NCBI RefSeq assembly: GCF_000768675.1
Contig: NZ_AVPI01000001.1
Span: forward strand, 1 to 64,000
Length of the DNA: 64,000 bases
Source of the DNA: Knoellia flava TL1
GTDB lineage: Bacteria; Actinomycetota; Actinomycetes; Actinomycetales; Dermatophilaceae
Direction: 5' to 3'
The position numbers and the translations under genes were made by a program. This document shows, one piece after another, positions 54,429 to 64,000 of this stretch (positions are counted from its first letter, which is position 1; every line of letters begins with the position of its first letter). Under the pieces are notes generated by a model. The model did no database searches. It was not told the origin of the DNA and saw nothing but the letters and a program-made list of their open reading frames with translations.

Positions 54429-55337
54429 TCAGTCGTTGAGCAGGTCGTAATAGATGAGGTCGTCGCCCGACGCGACGTCGACCGCGAGAATGGTGGCCTG
54501 ATGGCCACCGGCTCCGCCGGGCGGGACGAGCCTCGTCACCGTGGCGGTGGAGGTCCTCCTGGTCGTCGTCTCGACGGGTCCGTCGTGCTGGCGCGCCTGC
54601 TCTGCGTAGGCCGCCGCGACCTCCGCCACGTCCGCCTCCGACGAGACCCGCAGCAGCACGCCGAACCCGCCGGTCTGGGAGCCCCGGGAGTACTGGACGA
54701 GCAGCTCGCTGCCCGCGAGCAGGACGTAGCGGCCACAGTCCTTGCGGTCCGCCAGGGTCTCGGTCGCCAACGGCTCCCCCGTCCCGGGCCGGGGTCGAGC
54801 CCCAGGTGCCTCCGGGACGTCCCCGCCGGGCCACGAGGGGAGGTCTCCGGGCGGGGTCGTGCCCCCGTCCTCGCCGGTGAGGACGATCGTCCACCGCCCC
54901 GTCACGTCACCCTCGACCCGCTCGATCCTCGCCCCCACGAGGGAGGTCCGTCCGCTGCTGGAGGACCCGGCCACGTCGAGGGCGCAGGTGAGGCCGTCCT
55001 CGCGCGTGCAGCCGGGGACCGAGCTGGTGTCGAGGGACAGACCGAGGGTGTCGTCGAGGGTTCCGACCAAGCTCCGCCACGCGCGCAGCGGATCGTCGTC
55101 CACGAGCAGGACCGCCCGCCAGCCGGGAACCCCTTCCGCCGTCACGGTTGCGGCGGGCTGCCCGACGAGACGGCTGCCGACGGGCACCACGAGACCGTCG
55201 GGGAGGGAGGTGCCTGCCGGCGAGAGGGCATCGGCGGGCACGCCGGGCCGTTCCGGGGCCCTGACGACGCGCCACCAGACGGTGGCCGCCACGACGACGA
55301 GAAGGACAGCGAGCCCGGCGACCACCCGGCGGCGCAT
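54429..55337 (-). CDS. Hypothetical protein with one N-terminal membrane helix
   Basis: The 302-residue product has an anchor or signal helix at residues 5-25 (VVAGLAVLLVVVAATVWW) and an extracytoplasmic domain with two cysteines (SVPGCTREDGLTCAL) and a third later (DRKDCGRY). The family is not recognised. It starts 6 bases after the truncated kinase gene ends, so it belongs to the same transcript and may be its sensory partner. Confidence 0.65.
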   Translation of the reverse strand: MRRRVVAGLAVLLVVVAATVWWRVVRAPERPGVPADALSPAGTSLPDGLVVPVGSRLVGQPAATVTAEGVPGWRAVLLVDDDPLRAWRSLVGTLDDTLGLSLDTSSVPGCTREDGLTCALDVAGSSSSGRTSLVGARIERVEGDVTGRWTIVLTGEDGGTTPPGDLPSWPGGDVPEAPGARPRPGTGEPLATETLADRKDCGRYVLLAGSELLVQYSRGSQTGGFGVLLRVSSEADVAEVAAAYAEQARQHDGPVETTTRRTSTATVTRLVPPGGAGGHQATILAVDVASGDDLIYYDLLND

Positions 55338-55343
55338 CGGCCC

Positions 55344-56183
55344 TCAGCCGTCGAGACCGACGTCGGACCGGCGCTGCTCGCGCGCTGTGTCGAGGTACTG
55401 CGTCACCGCGGCGCTGAGCCGCTTGAGCTCGGGGATGTAGCGGCGGAGCTCGTCAGCCACCGCGGGCGGGGTCTCGGGCCACATCGAGAGGTCCTCGAGC
55501 TCGAGGCGCAGCGCCGCGATGGGCGTGCGCAGCTCGTGGGAGGCGTTGACGGCGAGGTCTCGCTCGCGCTGGAGGAGCATGTCGAGCTGCGCCCCACCAC
55601 GGCGCAGGGCGTCGCCGATCGCCTCGGCCTCGGGCACGGAGTAGTGCGGTACCTCGACGTCGAACCGACCGCGGCCGATCTCCTCGGCGACGGTCGCCAG
55701 CTCGGTGAACGGCCGCGACAGGCGCCGCGCAAGCCAGGCGCCCACGACGGCGGCCGCAACGAGGAGGCCGACGCCGAGCAGGACGAGGGGCAGGACGGCG
55801 TCGGAGATCCGGTCCTCGACGACGGCGCCCGACCGCCACACGGTGAGCCGACCGCCACCCGCGAGTGGGCGGGTGGCGGACAGGTCGCTGGGACCGGTGC
55901 TTCCGCTGTCGCCGGCCACCGTCGTCGCACCGCTGGGCGAGACGTACTCGACCGCCTCGTCCGGACCGATGAGCGGCTCGAGCGAACCCTCGGTCACGGC
56001 ACCCGGGGCGGTGGAGTTCTGGCGTTCGGCGAGCAGCTGCGAGATGAGGTCGGCGGACCGCTCGACACTGCGCACCTCGCTGTCGCGGACGAGGTCACCG
56101 ACGAAGTAGGCGCGTGGGATGCCGTAGAGCGCGATGACGGCGACCGTGAGGCCCACGAGGACGGCGACGAGACGCTCACGCAT
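55344..56183 (-). CDS. Histidine kinase lacking the ATPase domain
   Basis: The 279-residue product has two helices (residues ~5-28 and ~130-150), an extracytoplasmic sensor segment, a HAMP linker and a HisKA helix with His216 in NASHELRTPI. It then ends after only ~60 residues, without N, G1, F or G2 boxes, so it cannot bind ATP alone. No frameshift into an ATPase domain is visible before the next gene. The ATG overlaps the response-regulator stop by 8 bases. Confidence 0.85.
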   Translation of the reverse strand: MRERLVAVLVGLTVAVIALYGIPRAYFVGDLVRDSEVRSVERSADLISQLLAERQNSTAPGAVTEGSLEPLIGPDEAVEYVSPSGATTVAGDSGSTGPSDLSATRPLAGGGRLTVWRSGAVVEDRISDAVLPLVLLGVGLLVAAAVVGAWLARRLSRPFTELATVAEEIGRGRFDVEVPHYSVPEAEAIGDALRRGGAQLDMLLQRERDLAVNASHELRTPIAALRLELEDLSMWPETPPAVADELRRYIPELKRLSAAVTQYLDTAREQRRSDVGLDG

Positions 56184-56883
56184 CCGGGACGTCCTCGAGG
56201 CGGAAGCCCACACCGCGCACCGTCGTGATGCGCGCGGGAGCGTCGACCTCCTCGAGCTTCTGGCGCAGGCGACCGATCGTCGCGTCGAGGGTCTTGGTCG
56301 ACCCGAACCAGTTCTCGTCCCAGATGTCGTTGATGAGCTGCTCGCGGCTGATGACGGCGCCGCGTTTGGAGTCGAGCAGCGCCATGACGTCGAACTCCTT
56401 CGACGTCACCGGCAGCTCGGTGTCGGCGACCCAGACCCGGCGCGCGTCGACGTCGACCCGCACACCCGTCGTCGGCGCCGGGGCGGGAGTGGCCGGGGCA
56501 GCAGCCGGCCCGGCGTCGATGCCGTGGCGCCTGAAGAGGGCGCGGACCCGGGCCAGGAGGACCGAGAGGCCGAACGGCTTCGCGAGGTAGTCGTCGGCAC
56601 CGACGTCGAGGCCGACGACGAGGTCGAGCTCGCCGTCGCGGGCGGTGAGGATGATGATGCCGCCCCGGTAGCCGTTGTCACGGACCTGCCGACAGACGTC
56701 GAGACCGTCCATGTCGGGCAGGCCGAGGTCGAGGAGGACGAGGTCCACGTCCTGCTCGCGGACCCTGTCGATCGCGGGCATCCCCTCGGCGACGCGCTCC
56801 ACGGTGTAGCCCTCGCGCTCGAGGGTGCGCACGAGCGGGGCTGCGATCTTGTCGTCGTCCTCGACGACCAGCACGTGGGGCAT
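56176..56883 (-). CDS. OmpR-family response regulator
   Basis: The 235-residue product has a receiver domain with Asp52 (VLLDLGLPD), Thr (IILTARD) and Lys (YLAKPFG), a Pro/Ala-rich linker and a winged helix (SREQLINDIW; ATIGRLRQKLEEV; TTVRGVGFRL). The ATG at 56883 is preferred over a GTG two codons earlier because TATGCT lies 8 bases upstream. It should be partnered by the truncated kinase encoded next, or by another kinase. Confidence 0.9.
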   Translation of the reverse strand: MPHVLVVEDDDKIAAPLVRTLEREGYTVERVAEGMPAIDRVREQDVDLVLLDLGLPDMDGLDVCRQVRDNGYRGGIIILTARDGELDLVVGLDVGADDYLAKPFGLSVLLARVRALFRRHGIDAGPAAAPATPAPAPTTGVRVDVDARRVWVADTELPVTSKEFDVMALLDSKRGAVISREQLINDIWDENWFGSTKTLDATIGRLRQKLEEVDAPARITTVRGVGFRLEDVPDA

Positions 56884-56885
56884 GG

Positions 56886-57272
56886 TCACCGAGCATAGGT
56901 GCCGGACGAGGCGTCCCGCACGGATCTCGTGGGCGCGGCCAGCCGCAGCAGGACGAGCGTGGCAACGCTGAGGACGACGACGAGCAGCTCCCTCACCGTC
57001 ACCCCTCCCGCGCCCGACCCCGGTGCGCCGAACACCATCCCGACGACGGCGAGGACGAGGCTGACCGCCGAGACGACGGCGGCCACCAGGCGGGCTTCGA
57101 AGCCGCCTCCCCTCACGAGGCCGACGACGGCGAGGACGACCGCCGCACAGCCGATCCCGGCGATGACCGCGATCGAGCTCGTCGCCGTGCGGGCCACGTC
57201 GACGAGGACGACCCCGAGGAGGCCGACCGCGACCGCGACGCGGAGGAGCGCGGCGGCCGGTCGAGCTCGCAT
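56886..57272 (-). CDS. Small membrane protein with about four helices
   Basis: The 128-residue product is nearly all membrane: helices around VAVGLLGVVLVDVA, IAVIAGIGCAAVVLAVVGLV, LVAAVVSAVSLVLAVVGMVF and LLVVVLSVATLVLLRLA. The family is not recognised. The stop is 2 bases from the regulator start and its own start overlaps the Ig-like gene stop, so all three may be one transcript. Confidence 0.6.
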   Translation of the reverse strand: MRARPAAALLRVAVAVGLLGVVLVDVARTATSSIAVIAGIGCAAVVLAVVGLVRGGGFEARLVAAVVSAVSLVLAVVGMVFGAPGSGAGGVTVRELLVVVLSVATLVLLRLAAPTRSVRDASSGTYAR

Positions 57273-59080
57273 CAGAGGTCCCGGTCGAGCGTGCCGGTCT
57301 CGGTGACCGGTGCCGTGGAACAGGTCCGGCCCGTGGCGTCGGTGACGGCTCCCGAGGGCGACCAGACCATGGCGCCGGCGACGGTGGTCGTCCGCAGGCT
57401 GGCGGTCTGCCCCGAGGCGACCGTGCCCAGGCGCAGGGTGACCGTCGTCCGCTGCACGCCGCCGACCGTCACGGTGCCCGCGGTCATCGTCGCGTTGAAG
57501 GTCACGGTCTTGTTCGTCTTGACGAACTCCTCCTTGAGGTTGACCGAGCCGAGGTTGACGGTCGAGCCGCTGCGCTGGACGTCGAGGGTGTCACCCCGGT
57601 TGCCGGTGCCGACGAGGTTGCCGTCGCGCACCCGGACGGTGACCGCCTGGGCCGCGCCGTTCCAGCCGCTCGTCACCGAGGCGAGGTTGATCTGGTCCGT
57701 CCACGTGAAGGTGAGCGAGTCACCGTTCTCGAGCCGGCCGGCATACGCACCGCCGTTCGTCGACTGGACGTCGGCTCCACGCAGCGGGGTGTTGTCGACC
57801 TTCGCACCCGTGATCGTCGCGGAGGTCGTCGTGCCGCCCGCGCCGTCGACGAGGACCGCGCGGAAGGAGTAGGTGCCGTCGGCGACCTTCGTCGTGTCCC
57901 AGGAGCAGGTGAAGGGCGAGCTCGTGTCGGTGCACACGTCGGTCCAGGACGACGAGCCACTCGGCGCGTACTGGATGCGGACCGAGGAGACGCCCGACGT
58001 CGACGTTGCGCTGGCGGTGAGGCTGACCGTGCCCGTGAGGAACGCGCCCGGGTCCTCCATCGAGACCGAGGAGACGGTGTTGTCGACCTGGCGGCTCGTG
58101 ACCACGGCGGACGTCGTCGTGTTGCCGGCGTTGTCGGTCGCGACGGCCCGGAAGCCGTAGCTGCCGTCGGGGATCGTCGTCGTGTCGAAGCGGCACGACC
58201 AGGGGTCGACCGTCGCCGTGCAGAGGACCTTCCACGTCGAGCTGCCGGTGAGCGCGTACTGGAGGACGACCTGCGCGACACCCGAGTGGGCGTCGGTCGC
58301 CGTCGCGGCGAAGGTGCGCACGCCCTGCAGCGGGGTGCCGGGGTCGGTCATGGTGACGACAGGGGCGAGGTTGTCGACGGAGATGTCCGGCAGCACGGTC
58401 GAGATGAGCGTCGAGCCGCCCGAGGTCGCCACGGCGCGCAGGTCGTAGTCGGCGTTGGCGTAGGTCGTCGTGGCCCACGAGCAGGAGTAGGGCGCCGAGA
58501 GGCCGGAGCAGAGGGTCTTCCACTGGGTCGTGCCGGCCGGCGCGTACTCGATCCTGACGCTCCACGTGAGGGCGCCCGGGTTGTAGACCGTCGCCGACAG
58601 CGGCACGGTGGCGCGGACGAGGTCGCCCGGGTCGCCCAGCACGACCATCGTCGTGTTGGCGACGGTGACCCGGACCGGCTCCGACGTCGTCGCGTAGCCG
58701 GCGCGGTCGGTCGCGCGGGCACGGACGTCGTAGGGGCCGTCGGCGACGAGCTTGGTGTTCCACGAGCACGACCAGGGGGCGGCCGTGGCGGTGCAGACCG
58801 TGACCCACGAGCCACCGGCGGCGGGCTGCGCCTCGATGACGACGTCCTTGACGCCGCTCTCACCGTCGGTGGCGTTGGCCGTGAGGGTCACGGTGTCTTT
58901 GGCAGGGGTGGCGATGCTCGCCATCGCGACGGACGGCGGCGTCCAGTCGGACGCCGCCGTGATCGTCACCTGGCTCGAGCTCGCCGACGTGAATGTCGCC
59001 GAGGAGAAGCCGGGAGCCGCGAGACCGAGCACGACCGCGAGCGCCACCACGAGGAGCGAGGCTGCACGGCGGTCGAACAC
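57272..59080 (-). CDS. Secreted protein with bacterial Ig-like repeats
   Basis: The 602-residue product has a signal peptide (ASLLVVALAVVLGLAAPG) followed by ATFTSASSSQ, a form common after SipW-type signals. About four repeats of ~90 residues follow, each with a shared DPWSCSWDTT-like core, a DGSYxxRAVATD turn and a VDNT linker, with two cysteines in each repeat, and a distinct ~150-residue C-terminal domain. It is a surface adhesin or matrix component by architecture. GTG start, ribosome site GGAGGAG. Confidence 0.85.
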   Translation of the reverse strand: MFDRRAASLLVVALAVVLGLAAPGFSSATFTSASSSQVTITAASDWTPPSVAMASIATPAKDTVTLTANATDGESGVKDVVIEAQPAAGGSWVTVCTATAAPWSCSWNTKLVADGPYDVRARATDRAGYATTSEPVRVTVANTTMVVLGDPGDLVRATVPLSATVYNPGALTWSVRIEYAPAGTTQWKTLCSGLSAPYSCSWATTTYANADYDLRAVATSGGSTLISTVLPDISVDNLAPVVTMTDPGTPLQGVRTFAATATDAHSGVAQVVLQYALTGSSTWKVLCTATVDPWSCRFDTTTIPDGSYGFRAVATDNAGNTTTSAVVTSRQVDNTVSSVSMEDPGAFLTGTVSLTASATSTSGVSSVRIQYAPSGSSSWTDVCTDTSSPFTCSWDTTKVADGTYSFRAVLVDGAGGTTTSATITGAKVDNTPLRGADVQSTNGGAYAGRLENGDSLTFTWTDQINLASVTSGWNGAAQAVTVRVRDGNLVGTGNRGDTLDVQRSGSTVNLGSVNLKEEFVKTNKTVTFNATMTAGTVTVGGVQRTTVTLRLGTVASGQTASLRTTTVAGAMVWSPSGAVTDATGRTCSTAPVTETGTLDRDL

Positions 59081-59306
59081 GGCTCCTCCTTCGGGTGCTT
59101 GGGCGGCTCGGACGGTTCGGGACGGGTGGGGAGCACGCGTGCTGCGTGCTGGGAACGACGTTACGGAGAGGCGCTCGACGGGGAGTCCACAGAACGTCCC
59201 CTGCGGTTCCCCGGTTTGCTACGCGGGGGACGCCCGGTGCGTGGTGGACGGCATACGGGTGGTTCCGCGACCGCTGGGCCGGAGAGGTGACGAGGTCACG
59301 ACGAGG

Positions 59307-59876
59307 TCAGGTCGTCGCGACCGGGCGACCCCTCCGTCGCGCCGTCACGGACGACCCGATGTTCTTCACGAGCTCGACGAGGGCGAGCAGCGCGATGATG
59401 GCGGCCGGCACGCCGATGACGAGCATCCGGGTCTCCCGGTCGGCGAGGGCGATGAAGACGTAGCCGGCTCGCGGCACCGAGAACTGCACGACCGGCTGCT
59501 CGTCCGCGACGAGCGAGAAGGTCCACGGGTCGACGTTGTCGTTCGCGTCGCCCTGGGTGCGCAGCCGGGTCGCGCCCGTGGCGTCGGTGCCCATCTCGAC
59601 GATGCGGTGGGTGACGAGGTTGGCGACCCCGCTGTCCGGCGGCGGCAGGTAGGTGATGACGTCACCGACCGCGAGGTCCTCGACCGCGACCGGCTTCTCG
59701 AAGGCGATCGACCCCTTCGAGATCGACCCGGTCATCGAGCCGCCCGTGATGACGTAGCGCTCGTAGCCGAAGAGGGACGGAAGCAGGTATGCCGTGCACG
59801 CGAGCGTGAGTGCCACCAGGGCCACATTCGTCAGGGTTCGCGCGAGACGCGACAGCGAGGAGGCGAGATGCTTCAT
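59307..59876 (-). CDS. sipW: SipW-type signal peptidase I
   Basis: The 189-residue product has an N-terminal helix, catalytic Ser47 in TGGSMTGSI, and His90 in VTHRIVEM in place of the lysine of ordinary bacterial enzymes, which marks the ER/SipW class (S26B). A C-terminal helix (MLVIGVPAAIIALLALVELV) closes it. In bacilli SipW processes TasA; here the TasA-like gene is 137 bases upstream and the Ig-like gene follows, so both are likely substrates. Confidence 0.88.
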   Translation of the reverse strand: MKHLASSLSRLARTLTNVALVALTLACTAYLLPSLFGYERYVITGGSMTGSISKGSIAFEKPVAVEDLAVGDVITYLPPPDSGVANLVTHRIVEMGTDATGATRLRTQGDANDNVDPWTFSLVADEQPVVQFSVPRAGYVFIALADRETRMLVIGVPAAIIALLALVELVKNIGSSVTARRRGRPVATT

Positions 59877-60012
59877 GGGAGGGCTCCTGCTCGGTGCGGT
59901 CGGGATGGGCCGGCGCCGGCTCAGGGAGGCCGGCGCCAGGGACTGCGGGGAGGTGCGGGTGGAAAGGACGGTGACCGGGGGCGCCGGTGGTGGTGGCGCC
60001 CCCGTCACGGGG

Positions 60013-60546
60013 TCACTGTGCGAACGTCTCGCCCGCGAGCTGGACCGAGTTCCAGGTGTAGGTCGCGGTGGCGGTCTTGTTCTGGTCGTCGTTGGTGGTC
60101 TCCTGAGCCAGCGTGACCGTGAAGGAGTAGTCGACAGCAGCGCCGGCCCCGATCTGGCCGAGGTCGGTCTTGGTCCCGTCGACGAGGCCACCGAAGGTGC
60201 CGTCGAAGATCGTCTTCCCGTTGGTGACGTCCTTGATGGCGAGCTTGAGGTTGCTGCCGGTGAAGGCGTTCGTGGACGAGGTCTCCGTCAGGGAGAACGT
60301 CGCCGGGAGGGAGCCCGTGTTCGTGATCTTCACGGCGCCGGTGAGGGTGTCACCCGGCTTGAGGTTGGTGAGGTTGAAGATCTGCGCACCGTTCTTGGAG
60401 TTTGTGTGGAGCAGCGTGCCCGAGGTGACGGTGCTGATCGTGTTGCTCGTCTCGGAGCTGAAGGTCGCACCCGACCCGACGGCGAGGGCGCCGGCGGCGA
60501 GGAGGACGGTGAGGGGGACGAGGACCTTCTTGGCGGCGATGCTCAT
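60013..60546 (-). CDS. TasA/camelysin-family secreted protein
   Basis: The 177-residue product has a SipW-type signal peptide (LVPLTVLLAAGALAVGSGAT, then FSSETSNTIS), and a beta-rich domain with KPGDTLTGAVKITNTGSLPA, a hallmark of the TasA/CotN/camelysin family, whose members form biofilm fibres or act as metalloproteases. An AGGAG site precedes the ATG. It starts the minus-strand run with the peptidase and Ig-like protein. Confidence 0.85.
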   Translation of the reverse strand: MSIAAKKVLVPLTVLLAAGALAVGSGATFSSETSNTISTVTSGTLLHTNSKNGAQIFNLTNLKPGDTLTGAVKITNTGSLPATFSLTETSSTNAFTGSNLKLAIKDVTNGKTIFDGTFGGLVDGTKTDLGQIGAGAAVDYSFTVTLAQETTNDDQNKTATATYTWNSVQLAGETFAQ

Positions 60547-60688
60547 GGCGTTTCTGCTCCTGGCTTGTGGTGTTCCGGCTGACCGGAGGGGATACCAAGA
60601 ACGTTAGGGAGCGCCCTTCCACGGCTTCTCCACACGAGTTACCCGCGAGTTCCCCAGTTCCGCCCCGATGCGGAACGCACCGACACGC

Positions 60689-61933
60689 TCAGCGTGCGGT
60701 CGACTCCGGCCGCGTGAGGTCCTCAGGACGCTCGGGCAGCTCGAACCACACGGTCGTCCCGACGTCCTGCGTGCTGTCGACGCCGACGCGCCCACCGTGT
60801 GCCTCGACGATCCGGCTCACCGTCGCCAGCCCCACGCCGTGCCCGTCGACCTCGTCCTCGGACTCCTCGCCGGCGAGCCGGACGTAGGGGCGGAAGACGT
60901 CCTCCCTGTGCTCGTCGGGGATGCCGATCCCCTCGTCGCGCACGAGCACACGCCACCAGCCGTCGTGCCGGATCGCGCTCACCTCGACGGTCGGGCTCGT
61001 CCCCGGCCGGGTGAACTTCAGGGCGTTGCCCACGAGGTTGAGCGCGACGGCATACAGGAGGTCCGGGTCCCCCGAGACGGACGGAAGGTCGCCGACGGTC
61101 ACGTTCGCGCCAGAGCTGCCGACGACCGTGCGGAGGTCCGCGACGGCCTGGCCGAAGACGCGACCGAGCGGCACGGGGTCGAACGCGGCGGCGCCGTTGC
61201 CGCGTGCGTGGCTGAGGACGCTGCGGATGAGACGGTTCATCCGCAGGCCGGCGTCGCTGATCTCGCCGACCATCTCCGCGAGGTCGGGGTTGTCGGCGAC
61301 CGCCGGCTCCATCGAGAGCATCTCGGCGTTGGCGCTGATGACCATGAGGGGGTTGCGCAGGTCGTGGCTCACCTGGCCGGCGAAGTGCACGAGCGCCTCG
61401 TTGGAGCGGCGCAGCTCGTCGCGGGTTCGGGTGAGCTCGTCGACGGAGTGCGCGACCTCGCGGTTGCGCAGGCGCAGCTCGATGACGTCCATGACGCGCT
61501 GGGCGAGGACGACGAGGGCCCGCTGCTGCTCCGGCGTGGACTCGCGCGGCTGCTCGTCGAAGACACAGAGCCGGCCGAGCGTGATGCCACCGGGGGTGAC
61601 GAGGGGCGCGGACGCATAGAACCGGACCGACCCGATCTCACCGGTGACGAAGGGGTTGTCGGCGAAGCGGTCGTCGCGGCTCGCATCGGACACGACGACG
61701 GCGCCCGGATGGTCGACGACGGCCGCGCACATCGAGTCCTCGCGCGAGCAGATCGACGGCTCGAACCCGGCTGTCGCGACCTGGTGCTGCTCGTCGCTCG
61801 TGATGAGGTTGATGGCCGCGGTCTCGACGCCGAAGAAGTCAGCGGCGAGCTCGACGAGGGCCTGCAGGTCACGACCGGCGGGTTCACTGAGCACGCCGTA
61901 GCGCTGGATCTCGGAATCGCTCACGGACGTCAT
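60689..61933 (-). CDS. GAF-domain sensor histidine kinase
   Basis: The 414-residue soluble kinase has an N-terminal GAF domain (residues ~15-160, with ICSREDSMCAAVV), a helical linker, HisKA with VSHDLRNPLMVIS and a full ATPase domain (N box NLVGNALKF, G1 DEGIGIP, G2 GHGVGLATV). No response regulator is adjacent, so it is an orphan, maybe signalling through another partner. ATG 61933 (site AGAGGG) is preferred over the GTG five codons earlier. Confidence 0.9.
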   Translation of the reverse strand: MTSVSDSEIQRYGVLSEPAGRDLQALVELAADFFGVETAAINLITSDEQHQVATAGFEPSICSREDSMCAAVVDHPGAVVVSDASRDDRFADNPFVTGEIGSVRFYASAPLVTPGGITLGRLCVFDEQPRESTPEQQRALVVLAQRVMDVIELRLRNREVAHSVDELTRTRDELRRSNEALVHFAGQVSHDLRNPLMVISANAEMLSMEPAVADNPDLAEMVGEISDAGLRMNRLIRSVLSHARGNGAAAFDPVPLGRVFGQAVADLRTVVGSSGANVTVGDLPSVSGDPDLLYAVALNLVGNALKFTRPGTSPTVEVSAIRHDGWWRVLVRDEGIGIPDEHREDVFRPYVRLAGEESEDEVDGHGVGLATVSRIVEAHGGRVGVDSTQDVGTTVWFELPERPEDLTRPESTAR

Positions 61934-62031
61934 GGTCGCCCTCTGCACACCTCACTCCCTCCGGTTCCCGTTCATTTTTCCAGAAGGAGCGAGGCTCTGC
62001 TCGCCGGCCACCGGGCAGTAGCCTCGGACCC

Positions 62032-62286
62032 ATGGCAGGCACCGAGTTCGACAAGGCCGTCAAGGCCGTGGACGCCCTCGACGAGGACCCCGGCAGCGAC
62101 ACCAAGCTGCGCCTCTACGCGCTCTACAAGCAGGCCACGGTCGGCGACGTCGACGGCAAGCGCCCCGGCTTCACCAACCCGGTGGGCCGGGCGAAGTACG
62201 ACGCGTGGGCTGCGCTGGCCGGCACGTCGACCGAGCAGGCGGAGGCCGACTACGTCGCCGAAGCGGGCCGTCTCACCGGCGCCTGA
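62032..62286 (+). CDS. Acyl-CoA-binding protein
   Basis: The 84-residue four-helix protein has the ACBP core LRLYALYKQATVGDVDGK, then PVGRAKYDAWAALAG, with the Tyr and Lys that bind CoA. It buffers cytosolic acyl-CoA. TAGCCT seven bases before the ATG marks a leaderless transcript. Confidence 0.93.
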   Translation: MAGTEFDKAVKAVDALDEDPGSDTKLRLYALYKQATVGDVDGKRPGFTNPVGRAKYDAWAALAGTSTEQAEADYVAEAGRLTGA

Positions 62287-62339
62287 CTCGTTTCAGGGCT
62301 CACCGGCGCGGAGGCGCGCAGCGGCGGATGCTCCCTCGC

Positions 62340-63071
<732 letters not shown>

Positions 63072-63235
63072 TCACTTCTGTCACATAATTCAATCAAGTC
63101 ACAGAACTACACAAATGTAACTCACGTACCACGCTGGTGCAACCGCACGCCTACGGCGTGTCCCGTATGCCGTCCGCCCTCGCCATGCGCCCACCTCCGT
63201 CCGCCACCTCCCCCACGGCGAGGGCGGACAGCGGC

Positions 63236-64000
63236 TCAGACGCGGGCGCGGCGGCGCGCCCGGCCGACGCGGCTGTCCCACCGCGAGGCGACGATCTCGC
63301 CGAGCGTCGTCCCCGTCGCGATGGCGAGGAGGACGCCGGCCGCCCCGAGCAGGGTGGCGACACCGGCCTGGAACGACAGCGTGCCGATGGACGAGGCGCT
63401 CTCCCCCACGAGCTCGTAGAGACCACGGAAGATCGTCAGACCCGGCAACAGCCCGAACGTCGCCGGGACGACGACGACCATCGCCGGCGCCCCGAGCCGT
63501 AGCGCGACGAGCCGGCCGACGAGGCCGAGGCTCACGGCGGCGATCCCGGTCGCAGTCACCGACCCCACCTCGGCCACGCGGGTCAGGGCGGCGAAGACGC
63601 CGGTGCCGGCGAGCGAGAGGAGCGCCGTGGGCAGGAGGAGCCCGCGCCGACTCTGCATCGTGATCGCACCGCACGAGCCGACGATGAGCGAGCCGAGGAC
63701 GGCGGCCCACCACTCCGACTGCGAGGTCCGCAGGTCGAGCACCGACGGCGAGACGAAGGAGACGTCCAGGGCGTCGGTGAGCCGGATCGTCAGACCCAGC
63801 GCGACAGCGATGCCGATGATGAGGCCGGTGAGCGACACGATGACGGCGAGCAGACGGCCGGCGCCGGTCACGGCATACCCCGAGATGACGTCCTCGACCG
63901 CGGAGGCCATCGTCCGTCCGGGAAGGAGGGCGACGATGCCGCCGGCGACGATGAACGCGAAGTCCTTGCCCCCCACCGGTATCCACCCCATCGCACCTGC
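63236..64000 (-). CDS. ThrE-family threonine/serine exporter, cut by window edge
   Basis: The frame is open to the right edge, so the N-terminal part, including the hydrolase-like first half of ThrE, lies outside. The visible ~250 residues have about eight helices, with FAFIVAGGIVALLPGRTMAS and PATFGLLPGLTIFRGLYEL as in the ThrE C-terminal domain, and a basic tail. ThrE exports threonine and serine by proton antiport. An internal ATG at 63991 is unlikely to be the true start. Confidence 0.75.
   Translation of the reverse strand, partial: AGAMGWIPVGGKDFAFIVAGGIVALLPGRTMASAVEDVISGYAVTGAGRLLAVIVSLTGLIIGIAVALGLTIRLTDALDVSFVSPSVLDLRTSQSEWWAAVLGSLIVGSCGAITMQSRRGLLLPTALLSLAGTGVFAALTRVAEVGSVTATGIAAVSLGLVGRLVALRLGAPAMVVVVPATFGLLPGLTIFRGLYELVGESASSIGTLSFQAGVATLLGAAGVLLAIATGTTLGEIVASRWDSRVGRARRRARV

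Overview
The window is high-GC DNA from an actinobacterium, most likely Micrococcales and plausibly Intrasporangiaceae. This is judged from gene content and style (mycobacterial-type XPB helicase, WXG100 protein, DUF3263, Rpf, a HtrA protease beside a two-component system) and not from any marker search. Many genes have a TANNNT-like -10 box 6-8 bases before the start codon, which suggests leaderless transcripts.

Region 1 (1-30.9 kb) is ordinary chromosome. It holds a helicase-associated protein and XPB helicase, a LURP-one protein, an OmpR regulator/kinase/HtrA protease set, a large membrane protein, an HD hydrolase, DedA, a DUF4031-NUDIX protein, a WXG100 protein, a FtsX/ABC exporter and a stand-alone groEL under two CIRCE operators. 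It continues with a compact arsenic operon (arsI-acr3-arsC) divergent from its ArsR, an ArsR/SRPBCC pair, ung, a GDSL hydrolase, an acyl-CoA dehydrogenase, an MFS transporter and a GyrI-like protein, and ends at tRNA-Thr(UGU).

Region 2 (31.0-54.17 kb) is a genomic island in the 3' end of that tRNA gene. Two further tRNA-Thr 3'-half copies at 51.84 and 54.13 kb divide it into a ~20.8 kb and a ~2.3 kb unit, which looks like tandem integration. An IS3 element (with a nonsense codon in orfA) lies just inside attL, and the only integrase trace is a short broken fragment near 35.86-36.02 kb. The cargo includes DUF6994-like and DUF6308-like proteins, an NYN-domain protein, an OmpA-domain lipoprotein and several coiled-coil or membrane proteins. 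Its most striking part is three start/stop-overlapping genes (42.3-48.7 kb) ending in a 1452-residue protein that appears to join a degenerate Lon-like domain, one membrane helix and a beta-propeller. The second unit carries a 311-residue soluble protein next to a four-helix membrane protein, a layout like small anti-phage cassettes. The 8-mer GTATGCCG/CGGCATAC, seen about 30 times in the flanking chromosome, was seen once in the island.

Region 3 (54.18-64 kb) is chromosome again. A minus-strand run encodes a TasA/camelysin-like fibre protein, a SipW-type signal peptidase, a secreted Ig-like repeat protein, a small membrane protein, an OmpR regulator and a histidine kinase lacking its ATPase domain: a candidate surface-matrix locus with its own regulators. 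It is followed by a GAF histidine kinase, an acyl-CoA-binding protein, a resuscitation-promoting factor and the edge of a ThrE-family exporter.
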